Below, piece after piece: positions 7,297 through 16,010 of a DNA stretch of 64,000 nucleotides. The DNA comes from UM-FILTER-47-13 sp964445195 (GTDB lineage: Bacteria > Pseudomonadota > Alphaproteobacteria > Micavibrionales > Micavibrionaceae): the NCBI GenBank assembly GCA_964445195.1, contig CAYUKA010000001.1, forward strand, positions 62,001 to 126,000, read 5' to 3'. Both the position numbers and the translations under genes were made by a program. Every line of letters starts with the position of its first letter. Within the stretch, counting starts at the first letter, position 1. Below the pieces are notes generated by a model. That model was given only the letters and a program-made list of their open reading frames with translations. It did no database searches and was not told where the DNA came from.

Positions 7297-10200
7297 ATGG
7301 CTTATAGTGATTATACTCAGGCAGAAATTCTGGCCCAGATCCAGGCGTTTTTTCATTTAAAGGACGCCACAGCCGCAAATGGCACTTCAGACAACGAGCT
7401 CAGCCCCATCGACGGCCAATATAACGAGGTATTACAGGCCTCTATAGGGCAATACCTTGAAGATAACGGCCTCGCCGGCACATTAACGCCCGGAGCTCCT
7501 GACTTTTACCAGCAATTCTACCGCGCCCTGCGCGAAGATATCGTATCCGACCCGGCCATCGCCCAAAGGCTGGAAGAAATGGCGGCCAACCCCGATGCGC
7601 TCAGCCCCGAAGAGCGGCAGATGTTGCGTGCGGCCAGCGCCCTGAATGGCTTTGGCGGCGATGTCATGATCGAGGACCGCCAGACCGAACGGAACGCAAC
7701 CGCGCAGGCGGCGATGGATATCAAGGAAAAGGGGAACAGTTTTTCAGCCGATAACATGAGTAACAATATGCCGCTGTCTGAGTATCAGACCGTGGCCGCC
7801 TCACAGGGTCTGGCGTTCCTGCAGCAGGAAGGGCTGATGACGCCGGAATTACGAACCATCATTGGTGAAGAAGCCGACACCGCCGGCGATTACCGGGCTA
7901 TTGAACGCGCGATCCGCAGCAATGAAGACGCCATCCGTGCCCGCGCCACCAGTATCGTGAGCGACCCGGCAATGGCCGGCGCCGGAAATATTTTCATGAT
8001 GCAGGCCGTCCTCGGCATGTTCGATCCGGCTGAATACGGTACGGCCCTGATTGAGTCAGACTATCAGAACGAGAACAGTTTCTGGGAAGGCTACACGCTC
8101 GATATGTTGCGTTCCTTTACGGGGATTAGCGGCCCTGCAGCCACGGCAGAGGCCGCAGCGGATGCCGCTGCTGAGCCGGGAACGCCGGTACAACCCGATA
8201 ACTATACGGCTTACTTTATTGATAATGTGGTACTGAACCGCCATGACTACAGCCTGCACAGCCGCTATGTCTGGAACGAGATGCAGGAAAATGAGGGGCT
8301 TGAGTCCGGCGCTGCGATCACAGCTTACATTGACGATTACGCCACACGCTATGAGGCCGCCAATGAAGGCCAGAAATTTACCGACAGCGACCGCGAAACC
8401 CTGCGCGCCCGTCTGGAGGCTGAAATCGGCCAGCTGGAAGATATCGCCAGACAGCTTGATAATGTCGAGATCACGGCCGAGCAAATCGCCGATACGTTCC
8501 TTGAAACCCGTGCCGCCGATGCCACCGATCCTGACGCCCTGCGCGCCGCCATCACTGAATATGAAGCGGTCGAGGTAACACGCGATGCCGCCGTTCAGAT
8601 TATGAAGGAAAGCTGGTCGAACTATTACGACCGCGCCGATGTTGCCCGCTATGTCGCGGCCTATGAGGAGCGCGTGGACGAGCTGATTGAATCGTCAGGC
8701 GACCAGATGGATAACGAAACCCTGCTGGCACGTGCCGCCGTCGATGTCAGGGCGATGGTTGACGAAGAAAACGGCGTTCCGGGCCAAGCGATCGTTGATG
8801 AGAACCATAGCTTCTATCAGGGCGATATCCTGCAGTTCGGCGAATTTTTCCGCAACCAGATGATCAGCGCCGAAAACCTTGATGTCCTGTATGACTATAA
8901 TTACGGGGCTTTTCGCCGCGGCACGATTGAGGATACCGTCCAGGCGGTTTACACCGAAACGGCAGAAGCCGCAGCAGCAGTTGCTGCCGCCGCCGAAGCA
9001 GAAGCCGCTGAAGCTGCCACTGCCGCAGCAGAAGCCGAAGCAGAAGCGGCCGCTGAAGCCGCTGCCACCATTGAGCGTGAACAACAATCTGCGCTGGCCG
9101 CCGGTGAGACGTTTCATGAAAACAACCCGTTCAGCCTGTTTGTCGGTGATGTCGACAATCTGGACGAGGCCAATATCACGGCACAAGCCCAAACGATTGG
9201 TGCCGCCATGGCGTTTTACGCCGATGAAAACGGCCAGCTGAGCCTGCAGGATGCCGCAACCGGCTTTCACCAGATCCACGACGAAAATTATGCCGGTCCG
9301 CTGACTGACGAAAATATAGCGGCGCTGGACACGCTGGCTGCCGAAGCCGGGCTGAACCCCGCCGAACCGGTCAGCATGAATGACCCGCGCGTGCTTGAGG
9401 TCCTGTCCGCCTACGCGAACGGTACAACCATCGACGCCCTGCCGGCGGCATGGCGTGAGGCCTTTGCGGAAGTCGCACCTGCGATTGAACAGACCACACC
9501 AGAACCGGCTGCGGCTGACGCCCCGGCAGAGACTGCTGATAACGACGCAGTGGCAGCTATGGCAGGTGCTTTTGCTGACGCCGGCGCACAGAGCAATGCG
9601 CAGGAAGAAGAAATAGATCCAGAAGCCGGAAGAGAAGCTGCGCGAGCCGCCTTGGCCGAAAAATTTACCGGACAAGCTGCGGGTACAGAAGCGGAGGCAA
9701 CGGCAGACGATGCGACAGGACCGGAGACGCCGCCGCCCCTGCCTGATGGCTTTGCCGGCGATATGAATACCGCGTTCGCCGATCTGCAAACGGCGTACAT
9801 CGATTATCTTGGCGCTTTGCCCATGGTGCCGTCACCGGCACAGATAGAGCTAAATACCCAGCTACACGATCTGCATCAGGCCGCCATGACCGCCTATGAA
9901 AACGGCGATCCGGTTGCCGCCGTCTCCGCCATGCGGGATATGTCGGATGCGATGACGGAAGGGCTGGCCGGTATACAGGAAGCCTTCGTCGAACAGCACT
10001 GGGACAGTCTGGCCCCTTATCTGTCTGAGTATGGCGTTGAAGAGGGCGACCATGCAGGCGCGGTTCAGGCCCTGCGCGAACACCAGCAGGAGATTATCGA
10101 CGCGACCTACAGTAATCGCGGCGCCGATGTCCGCGAGCTGCTGCGCGACCGCCGCAGCTTCGATCAGCTCGAAAAGCCGCGAGAGGCCGCTGCCGAGATC

Positions 10201-10350
10201 GATAACCGGATCGACGAACTGGCCGCCAGCGCCGGCATTCCGGAAGCCGCGCCGGCAGCAGAACCGGCACCAGAGGCCGAAGCAGCCACCCCGTCAGAAC
10301 CAGACCGCGTGCCGATACCGGATCATATCGACGTCCCGTTCGCCCGTTAA
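7297..10350 (+). CDS. Large acidic, alanine-rich protein of unknown function
   Basis: I do not recognise this 1,017-residue protein. It has no signal peptide or membrane helix and seems mostly helical and acidic. A nearly pure Ala/Glu segment (about residues 554-590) looks like a rigid single helix or linker. Further Ala/Pro/Glu-rich linkers lie near residues 730-760, 790-830 and 985-1005. It ends in PIPDHIDVPFAR. The N-terminal part repeats short helical motifs with SPEER and acidic caps. The ATG at 7297 is used because AGAGG lies 6 bases upstream; a TTG just before it is in frame but badly spaced. It has its own AT-rich upstream region containing an 8-bp inverted repeat (7218-7225 and 7235-7242). 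An effector, scaffold or surface role is conceivable, but nothing seen proves one. Confidence 0.75.
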   Translation: MAYSDYTQAEILAQIQAFFHLKDATAANGTSDNELSPIDGQYNEVLQASIGQYLEDNGLAGTLTPGAPDFYQQFYRALREDIVSDPAIAQRLEEMAANPDALSPEERQMLRAASALNGFGGDVMIEDRQTERNATAQAAMDIKEKGNSFSADNMSNNMPLSEYQTVAASQGLAFLQQEGLMTPELRTIIGEEADTAGDYRAIERAIRSNEDAIRARATSIVSDPAMAGAGNIFMMQAVLGMFDPAEYGTALIESDYQNENSFWEGYTLDMLRSFTGISGPAATAEAAADAAAEPGTPVQPDNYTAYFIDNVVLNRHDYSLHSRYVWNEMQENEGLESGAAITAYIDDYATRYEAANEGQKFTDSDRETLRARLEAEIGQLEDIARQLDNVEITAEQIADTFLETRAADATDPDALRAAITEYEAVEVTRDAAVQIMKESWSNYYDRADVARYVAAYEERVDELIESSGDQMDNETLLARAAVDVRAMVDEENGVPGQAIVDENHSFYQGDILQFGEFFRNQMISAENLDVLYDYNYGAFRRGTIEDTVQAVYTETAEAAAAVAAAAEAEAAEAATAAAEAEAEAAAEAAATIEREQQSALAAGETFHENNPFSLFVGDVDNLDEANITAQAQTIGAAMAFYADENGQLSLQDAATGFHQIHDENYAGPLTDENIAALDTLAAEAGLNPAEPVSMNDPRVLEVLSAYANGTTIDALPAAWREAFAEVAPAIEQTTPEPAAADAPAETADNDAVAAMAGAFADAGAQSNAQEEEIDPEAGREAARAALAEKFTGQAAGTEAEATADDATGPETPPPLPDGFAGDMNTAFADLQTAYIDYLGALPMVPSPAQIELNTQLHDLHQAAMTAYENGDPVAAVSAMRDMSDAMTEGLAGIQEAFVEQHWDSLAPYLSEYGVEEGDHAGAVQALREHQQEIIDATYSNRGADVRELLRDRRSFDQLEKPREAAAEIDNRIDELAASAGIPEAAPAAEPAPEAEAATPSEPDRVPIPDHIDVPFAR

Positions 10351-10394
10351 TGATCTGCAATGCAGTACGGATAGGGGATAATTTTGCTTTATAG

Positions 10395-10724
10395 TTACGG
10401 AGCCACTGGTATACCGGCATTCACGAACAATTGTGAGGTTTTACCGACCTGGCTCCTGACAGCATCCTGCCATGTAGAAAGCTCTTGTTCATCGGCGTCC
10501 AGAAGACATTTAAGCACGTAAACCGTTTCAGCCAGCTCCGTGAGGCTTAATCCGTCTGCAATAGCAGTTGGCGGATCAACAAAGTCCATTTCAGCAGCCA
10601 GAGCCTGAAATCTTGTCCCTCTATCGGTCAACATCTCATTCCACGTACGCAATCCAGGGTGTGGATCTTTCAGTAGACCAAATAATCGGGACGTCGCCTC
10701 TGATAAAGTCTTGTAATTTGTCAT
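10395..10724 (-). CDS. Small protein of unknown function
   Basis: A 109-residue soluble, mostly helical protein that I do not recognise. GGAAGGGAG lies about 8 bases before the ATG, so it is probably translated. It is convergent with the 1,017-residue protein, with only 44 bases between stops. It has a single cysteine and no signal peptide. Codon use is less GC-rich than in the core genes, like its neighbours in this accessory stretch. Confidence 0.6.
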   Translation of the reverse strand: MTNYKTLSEATSRLFGLLKDPHPGLRTWNEMLTDRGTRFQALAAEMDFVDPPTAIADGLSLTELAETVYVLKCLLDADEQELSTWQDAVRSQVGKTSQLFVNAGIPVAP

Positions 10725-10840
10725 TACTTATACTCCCTTCCAAACCACCCCTAGATATTATGGATAAAATGTTATGTCAAGACTCTTAACAAACTTAAAC
10801 GATGATCATAAAGCATGAAACCGTGATTTGTGATGTCAGT

Positions 10841-10849
10841 TGCTATAAT
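10841..10849 (+). promoter_or_regulatory. Extended -10 promoter element
   Basis: TGCTATAAT is a perfect extended -10 box (TGnTATAAT) about 107 bases before the ATG at 10956. An overlapping TTGACA at 10850-10855 with TAATAA 16 bases on (10872-10877) offers a second start. Either could drive the small exported protein. The long leader between them has no other visible feature. Confidence 0.5.
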
Positions 10850-10955
10850 TTGACAAGCATGCAACGTTATGTAATAAAGCTGCAGGCGCTCATCAGGCGA
10901 CTCACGCAAAACAACGCCTGTATTGTGGGCTGTTTTAAAAATAGGAATCACTACG

Positions 10956-11249
10956 ATGGCAAAAATAAAAACAGGCTTGTTGCTGGCAGCACCATTGGCA
11001 CTCACTCTGTCTTTTGCAGATGCCGGTCAGGCGGCAGAGGATACTGCCCCTGCCCCCCGGGAATCATATGTTACGGCACAATCATCCGGAAATGATAATG
11101 GCTGGAGCTTTCTTGAGGTTGTAGGAGCTATTACACTTGCAGGTTTTGCCCTGTCGGCACTGGGGGGATCAGGTGGTGGCGCAAGCATGATGACCGGAAA
11201 TCCTACGGGCGATTGCCCTCCTCCTCCGAAAACGCCACGGCCTTCGTGA
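10956..11249 (+). CDS. Small exported or membrane protein of unknown function
   Basis: A 97-residue protein with a clear signal peptide (Lys-containing start, hydrophobic LLLAAPLALTLSFA, likely cut after AGQAA). A hydrophobic, glycine-rich segment (FLEVVGAITLAGFALSALGG) could span the membrane, and the C-terminus is proline-rich (CPPPPKTPRPS). The ATG at 10956 is preferred to an upstream TTG because AGGAA lies 8 bases before it and the signal peptide then has normal length. It ends 5 bases from the stop of the convergent RTX gene. Family unknown. Confidence 0.6.
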   Translation: MAKIKTGLLLAAPLALTLSFADAGQAAEDTAPAPRESYVTAQSSGNDNGWSFLEVVGAITLAGFALSALGGSGGGASMMTGNPTGDCPPPPKTPRPS

Positions 11250-11254
11250 AGGCG

Positions 11255-13732
11255 CTAACTCGTGATTAATATGCCGGCCGTTTCCAGGAACGCCTCATCA
11301 GTCAGGCCGGTTGTGCTGTCAATCGTGGCGACAACGCTTGTTGCGCCAAAGCTTGCCAATCCGGCCGTATCGACGCGGATTTCAGAGTCTCCACCGCTAT
11401 CGGTGATTTGTACAAAATCGGTAATGGCCTCGGTAAGTGGGTCATAGCCTGTCAACAGGTCCGCCAGATCGATTTTGTCGATCTGGGTGTTGAAGTTGAA
11501 GATCGTATCTTCATTGGCCGCGCCGAGGTTATCGAAGTCAAAAATATCCATGCCGCCGGACCCGTAAAGGTCATCATTGCCGGTGCCGCCTGAAATTGTT
11601 GTTATATCAATTGTTTCACCGGTATCATACTCAAGAATGACAAGGCCGTCTCCGCCGTTATTGCCGTCTGTGTCATTGGGACCGCCCGTGCCACCGACAC
11701 CGGTACCGGCAAGATAGTAAGGGTCGCCTTGCGCCGGCGTTGCACCGGTCGCGCCCGTATTGGTTGTGCCTGTGGCTGTACCGTCGACATAACTTGATCC
11801 GCCGCCACCGCCGCCGCCGGAGGTGTTGGGCGCGTTACTGGCAGTACCACCACCGCCGCCAAAGTAACCTGCGCCGCCGCCGCCGCCGCCGGCACGACCA
11901 AGCGCATTTGAAGCCTGCCCCCCTTCACCGCCGCCATTGATGCCACCATCACCGCCGGCGGTTGCTGTCGGTGGATTGACGTCGCCGCCAAGGCCACCGG
12001 AAAGCGCCGCACCATCGGTTCCTGCTGTGGTAGAGCCATTGTTGCCTGTGCCTGTCGCGCCACCGGCAACCTGCGTACCGCCTTGCCCGCCGCCGACTGT
12101 ACCACCGCCACCTGCACCTGCGGCGCCACTTGTGCCGCCGCTCGCGCCACCAGACCCGCCATTCGGCGCAGCGGCCTGATTGTCACCACCACCGCCGCCG
12201 CCACCGCCGCCGGCAACGAACAGCGCATTACCCTGGCTGATGCTGGTGTCAAAGACGCCGGAATACCCGCCGCCACCGCCGCCGGTTCCTTCCGCGTTGC
12301 CGCCACCTCCTGTTGTAAGTCCACCACCGCCGCCGCCGCCGACAGCAATAGCCAGAGTCGTCCCTGCCGCTACGGTAATATCACCTTGTACAAAACCGGC
12401 GCCGCCGCCAATACCGCCGGCATTGTTATCACCGCCGGCACCGCCACCACCGCCGCCGCCCCAGGCGGTCACCGTGATATCTGTGATACCCGCCGCCAGA
12501 GTCACGCTATCTGTTCCCGCAGTCGTGAATATATGAGTGATTGTACCGTCCGTATTCAAAATCGCTTCCGGGTTAGCGGTGAGTATGGTGTTTATGCTGG
12601 CACTGACTGTCGAGCCAGAGTTGATCGTATCATCGCCAGAGCCTGTCGTCAGCGTATCGCCGTTGGCACTGCCGGTTACCGTAAGGTCCTCGGTTTGCGC
12701 AGACAAATCAATGGTGACGGCGGCCGCAGCGCCGGCCGCAGAAACAATATCGAGTCCTGTTACAGACCCATCTGCCAGGGCATTCAGATCAACCGAGGTT
12801 GATGTGATATTGATTGTATCGGTTCCCCCACCCATGCTGATTCCGCCGCCACCGATGAGGATCGCATCCAGTTGGGCGCCGGTCAGTGTGAGGGAGTTAT
12901 TGGCACCGTCGCCAGTCAGATTGCCGTCCTCAGTCGCGCTGATTGTCGGCAGCGTCGCAGCGGAAATATCGCTACCATCTGCAAAGACATTCAGGGTATC
13001 TGTGCCGCCGCCCAGATTAAGTGCCGTAAACGCATCAAACTGCGTGGCGCTCATTGTGACGTTGTCATTTCCAAAACTGCCGGTCAGCGTTTCAACAGTG
13101 GTGATCGTTCCTGTTGTGAAATCAATCGTTGTCGCATTGCCCAGGAAAATCTGGTCCGCTCCGGTGCCGCCTGTGAGCACCTCACCGGCCGCAAAATCGT
13201 TATTCAGAAGATACAGGAAGTCATTGCCGTCGCCACCGTCCATAGTATCGACGCCTGTGAAGCCTAACAAAATATCGTTGCCATTGCCGCCGGTCAGGGT
13301 GTCATCTCCCAGCCCGCTGACAAGGATGTCGTTAAAATTGCCGCCGATCATAGTCAGGTCTTCGGTTTGTCCTACGGTGACGACGGTGACGCCAGCTGTC
13401 GACAATGTCACATCAATTGTCTCCAGCCCCTGAATGGAGGCGTCCGTGTTCCCCAATGTGTTCAGATCGGTAGAGGTCGACGTCAGGTTAATCGTATCGG
13501 CTGCTCCCGCACCCATATCAATGGTGCCGGCTCCGATGATGATTGCATTCAGCTGGGCGCCGGTCAGCGTGACGGAATCATCTGACGCTGTCCCGATCAG
13601 ATTGCCTGTTTCGACGTTGTTGATTGTGGGCGTGCCCGCGGCTGAAATATCGCCAGACGCCAGAACATTCATAACATCCGTCCCGCCGGCAAGGTCTATG
13701 GTTGTAAAGCCGGCAAACTGTGTGGCGGACAT
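11255..13732 (-). CDS. RTX/glycine-rich type I secreted protein, C-terminal part of a frameshifted gene
   Basis: This is the larger part of one secreted protein whose N-terminal part lies at 13908-14819. Its frame is open beyond the ATG at 13732, back to about 13945, and joins the upstream part by a one-base shift. Seen in order: a duplicated module of about 226 residues (the motif FAAGE recurs at 13859-13873 and 13181-13195), calcium-binding RTX nonapeptides such as GGNGNDILLG, and a glycine-rich sheath-like domain of about 280 residues (11640-12480) rich in GGGGGG and SSYVDG. A C-terminal type I secretion target follows (GGTGNDDLYGSGGMDIFDFD onward, ending in DEAFLETAGILITS). Family knowledge says such proteins leave by an ABC/TolC exporter; none is in the window. 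Likely adhesin or surface-layer-like. Confidence 0.75.
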   Translation of the reverse strand: MSATQFAGFTTIDLAGGTDVMNVLASGDISAAGTPTINNVETGNLIGTASDDSVTLTGAQLNAIIIGAGTIDMGAGAADTINLTSTSTDLNTLGNTDASIQGLETIDVTLSTAGVTVVTVGQTEDLTMIGGNFNDILVSGLGDDTLTGGNGNDILLGFTGVDTMDGGDGNDFLYLLNNDFAAGEVLTGGTGADQIFLGNATTIDFTTGTITTVETLTGSFGNDNVTMSATQFDAFTALNLGGGTDTLNVFADGSDISAATLPTISATEDGNLTGDGANNSLTLTGAQLDAILIGGGGISMGGGTDTINITSTSVDLNALADGSVTGLDIVSAAGAAAAVTIDLSAQTEDLTVTGSANGDTLTTGSGDDTINSGSTVSASINTILTANPEAILNTDGTITHIFTTAGTDSVTLAAGITDITVTAWGGGGGGGAGGDNNAGGIGGGAGFVQGDITVAAGTTLAIAVGGGGGGGLTTGGGGNAEGTGGGGGGYSGVFDTSISQGNALFVAGGGGGGGGGDNQAAAPNGGSGGASGGTSGAAGAGGGGTVGGGQGGTQVAGGATGTGNNGSTTAGTDGAALSGGLGGDVNPPTATAGGDGGINGGGEGGQASNALGRAGGGGGGAGYFGGGGGTASNAPNTSGGGGGGGSSYVDGTATGTTNTGATGATPAQGDPYYLAGTGVGGTGGPNDTDGNNGGDGLVILEYDTGETIDITTISGGTGNDDLYGSGGMDIFDFDNLGAANEDTIFNFNTQIDKIDLADLLTGYDPLTEAITDFVQITDSGGDSEIRVDTAGLASFGATSVVATIDSTTGLTDEAFLETAGILITS

Positions 13733-13907
13733 CGTTACATTATCATTACCCGTGCTGCCGGTCAGGGTCTCGATCGTGCTGACGGTACCTGTTGTGAAGT
13801 CAATCGTTGTGGCATTGGTCAGTGTAATGTCGTCTGTGCCCGTACCGCCGGTCAGGGACTCACCCGCCGCGAAATCACCGTTGGCAAGATTGATCGTGTC
13901 GTCATCA

Positions 13908-14819
13908 TTACCGGCATCGATAATATCCGCCCCGGCCGCCGTTTATCGTGTCATTATCGGCACCACCCCACATTGTATCATTCTGGTTACCGCCGAGCAG
14001 CCTGTCGTTACCGGCCCCGCCATACATCGAATTCTCACCGGTCTGGCCAATCAGACGATCATCACCGGCCCCTCCGTACAGAATGTCGTCACCGGCGCCG
14101 GCAATCAAAATATCGTTATCGGCGCCGCCGTTCAGTACGTCGTTCCCTGCGCCGCCATTGAGCATATCGTTGCCGGCCTGCCCGTACAACAGATCGTCGC
14201 CATTATCGCCGCCGCTGTCACCCCAGATTTTGTCGTTACCTGCGCCGCCAATGATAATATCGTTTCCGTCTTGTCCGAACAGTCTGTCGTCGCCGTCACC
14301 GCCGTTAATGGCGTCATCTTCTTCTCTGGCTTCAACCTGGTCATTGCCATCATCCGCATCAATAACATCCTGCCCGTCATCGCCAATGATCACATCGTCA
14401 CCGGTCGTTCCGCTTTCCGTTACCGTACCCAGATCGGCTACGCCCGGTTCTTCAAGCCCGAAAAGATGATCGTGAGACACAGGACTTGCAAGGTTTGAGG
14501 TCTGTCCCTGAGTCAGCATTTGCGCGGTCAGGTCAGTGGCAACATTCAGGGCCTGCCCGTTAATGCGGACAGTATGCAGGGTGACGGTTTCATCGCCATC
14601 ACCGGACGTGCCATTGAAGCGGAATTGCAGTGAGGACGGGTAATTGTTGACGGAATCATCAAAATCAAGCGTAAATAGCAGGATATCAGTACCCACACCG
14701 GTCTGCGCTGTAATAGAGGCGGAAGACACCGGAGAGCCGTCAACCAGGATTTCCAGGAACGGATCAGGTCCTGCCGTCAAATCCACGCTTGCTTCGACTG
14801 TCAGTATAAACCGTGCCAC
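13908..14819 (-). CDS. RTX protein, N-terminal part of a frameshifted gene
   Basis: The first about 120 residues form a beta-rich domain resembling calcium-dependent carbohydrate-binding modules (VDGSPVSSASI, FDDSVNNYPSSLQFRFNG, VTLHTVRINGQAL). Nonapeptide RTX repeats follow (GGDGDDRLFGQDGNDIIIGG, GGAGNDVLNGGADNDIL and others), which bind Ca2+ after secretion. The frame then runs out after DNDTINGGRGGYYRCR. Dropping one base in the GC-rich stretch 13931-13940 restores NGGGADIIDAGNDDDTINLANG and continues into the 11255-13732 frame. The gene starts with GTG at 14819, with AGGGA upstream. Either the gene is broken or the assembly has an indel; both halves keep good coding character, which favours an error or a recent event. 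Confidence 0.7.
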   Translation of the reverse strand: MARFILTVEASVDLTAGPDPFLEILVDGSPVSSASITAQTGVGTDILLFTLDFDDSVNNYPSSLQFRFNGTSGDGDETVTLHTVRINGQALNVATDLTAQMLTQGQTSNLASPVSHDHLFGLEEPGVADLGTVTESGTTGDDVIIGDDGQDVIDADDGNDQVEAREEDDAINGGDGDDRLFGQDGNDIIIGGAGNDKIWGDSGGDNGDDLLYGQAGNDMLNGGAGNDVLNGGADNDILIAGAGDDILYGGAGDDRLIGQTGENSMYGGAGNDRLLGGNQNDTMWGGADNDTINGGRGGYYRCR

Positions 14820-15137
14820 TGTTTCTATTTTTCCCTGTCACTAAAAATTGAAAAAATATATTATATACAATAACTTGTTTCTATTTTCATGATACCAAAC
14901 CTGTACCTAAGATTAAATTAAAATTGCTTACAATATTATCTATTTAAAAAAGGCTGCCAAAACGGCGCAAAGTCCCTGAAACGCACTGACTCAGCGCTGG
15001 ACAGGCTGTTTTATAGACTATTGGATAGCCGTTAACTTATCCATAATTTCAGGGGCCAATACTATCGGTTAAAGTATACGGCGCTATAAGCATTGGTTTT
15101 AAAGGAATTAAGATGGCTGTGAGATAATCTGAAATCG
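14820..15137. other. Gene-poor AT-rich gap between the RTX gene and small orphan genes
   Basis: This 318-base stretch holds no supported gene. On the minus strand TATAAT (14860-14865) is a plausible -10 box for the RTX gene. On the plus strand AAAGGA (15101-15106) precedes ATG at 15113, but the frame is only MAVR and a stop. Nothing tRNA-like was seen. Confidence 0.4.
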
Positions 15138-15509
15138 TTATGTTATTTTTCTATTCATTCTGTCGGCTTCAGCAACAACCTTTGCCTGATGTCTATCAGC
15201 ATCAGCCTGTATTTTTGCTAAGCGTCTTGTGGGAATTTCAAAACCGAAATCCTGGCAAATTCTTTTATATGCGGGTATTCCTCTTAATGGGTAGCAATCA
15301 GTTTCAGTAAGAAACCTATATGTTTCTGAATATTGGCTTCCGGCTTCCCGAACCAATTCGCGCGCCCGTTCAAAGTGTTGCCATGCATCATAGCCGTTGC
15401 CATAGTGCTCCATTTTAGCCCATGCCTGGCCAACGTGACTACGCAGTTCCGCTATAACGGCATCGGTTGGCCGTCCAGCCTCTGAAAAGCCTTCTGTTAC
15501 GTCCGTCAT
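15138..15509 (-). CDS. Small protein of unknown function
   Basis: A 123-residue soluble protein that I do not recognise, mostly helical, with two cysteines and a basic C-terminus (ADADRHQAKVVAEADRMNRK). AGAGGA lies about 8 bases before the ATG. It is 17 bases downstream of the 95-residue gene and probably forms a two-gene operon with it. It lies at the left edge of an AT-richer island (about 14.8-19.6 kb), which suggests it came by transfer. Confidence 0.55.
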   Translation of the reverse strand: MTDVTEGFSEAGRPTDAVIAELRSHVGQAWAKMEHYGNGYDAWQHFERARELVREAGSQYSETYRFLTETDCYPLRGIPAYKRICQDFGFEIPTRRLAKIQADADRHQAKVVAEADRMNRKIT

Positions 15510-15526
15510 TTTTACTTCCTCTTAGT

Positions 15527-15814
15527 TTAAAGCTTAAGCGCCTTTGCCAGTGCCCGAACAAATTTAGGATTATTGCACTGCGGGCTGTCCATAAGCTGTT
15601 TTGCCTCATCAATCGTGCATCCTGTAGCCAATTTGTAGTTCCTTACAAGATCGTCAGCTTCTTGCTGCGGCATAAGGCGAAGCTCAAATTCCCCTGCTCT
15701 TGCTTCAGAGGCGTTCGCGATAAACACAGCCGCAATAGTTTGGCCACTATATTTTTCTGCCAAGAGACGCGCCCGCTCTTCATCCGATAACTTAAGAAAC
15801 TCTGCGTCAACCAT
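15527..15814 (-). CDS. Small protein of unknown function
   Basis: A 95-residue soluble protein without known family. AGGA lies 9 bases before the ATG. The sequence opens with LSDEERARLLAEKYSG and ends with NNPKFVRALAKALKL, both helical; no signal peptide. It is the first gene of a pair with the 123-residue gene, divergent from the HD-like gene across 196 AT-rich bases that must hold both promoters. A small two-gene toxin-antitoxin unit is possible from size and order, but no known toxin or antitoxin motif is visible. Confidence 0.55.
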   Translation of the reverse strand: MVDAEFLKLSDEERARLLAEKYSGQTIAAVFIANASEARAGEFELRLMPQQEADDLVRNYKLATGCTIDEAKQLMDSPQCNNPKFVRALAKALKL

Positions 15815-16010
15815 TGATTTTTTCCTGCATAGGCTTCCAGTCTATTACCCCCCCCACATTTATTAATATTATGGTAATATTTCAAATATTGCAACCATAG
15901 AGCAACAGATGCCTAACGTAATAATCCATAAGCTAAATGCGTAAAAAACTTGCATAATTTTTTACATAATTGTAACATTTCGCTGAAATTTTATTTTGGG
16001 ACATAAACCG

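Noticed and set aside
8695..9789. A 364-residue minus-strand ORF inside the 1,017-residue gene
   Set aside because: Cys/Gly/Arg-rich sequence mirrors Ala/Glu codons of the opposite strand. The plus strand has the SD and start.
11640..12480. CRISPR or simple tandem array in the GGC/CCGCCG-rich stretch
   Set aside because: No regular repeat-spacer pattern. The stretch encodes a glycine-rich domain in the RTX protein.
12537..14498. Two long plus-strand ORFs (298 and 354 residues) opposite the RTX gene
   Set aside because: They are antisense shadows of repetitive RTX sequence; their residue makeup (Val/Pro/Ser runs) follows the repeats on the other strand and they have no SD or family pattern.
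15101..15127. Short ORF MAVR with a good SD
   Set aside because: Only four codons, no conserved neighbour to regulate in the right direction; listed only within the gap note.
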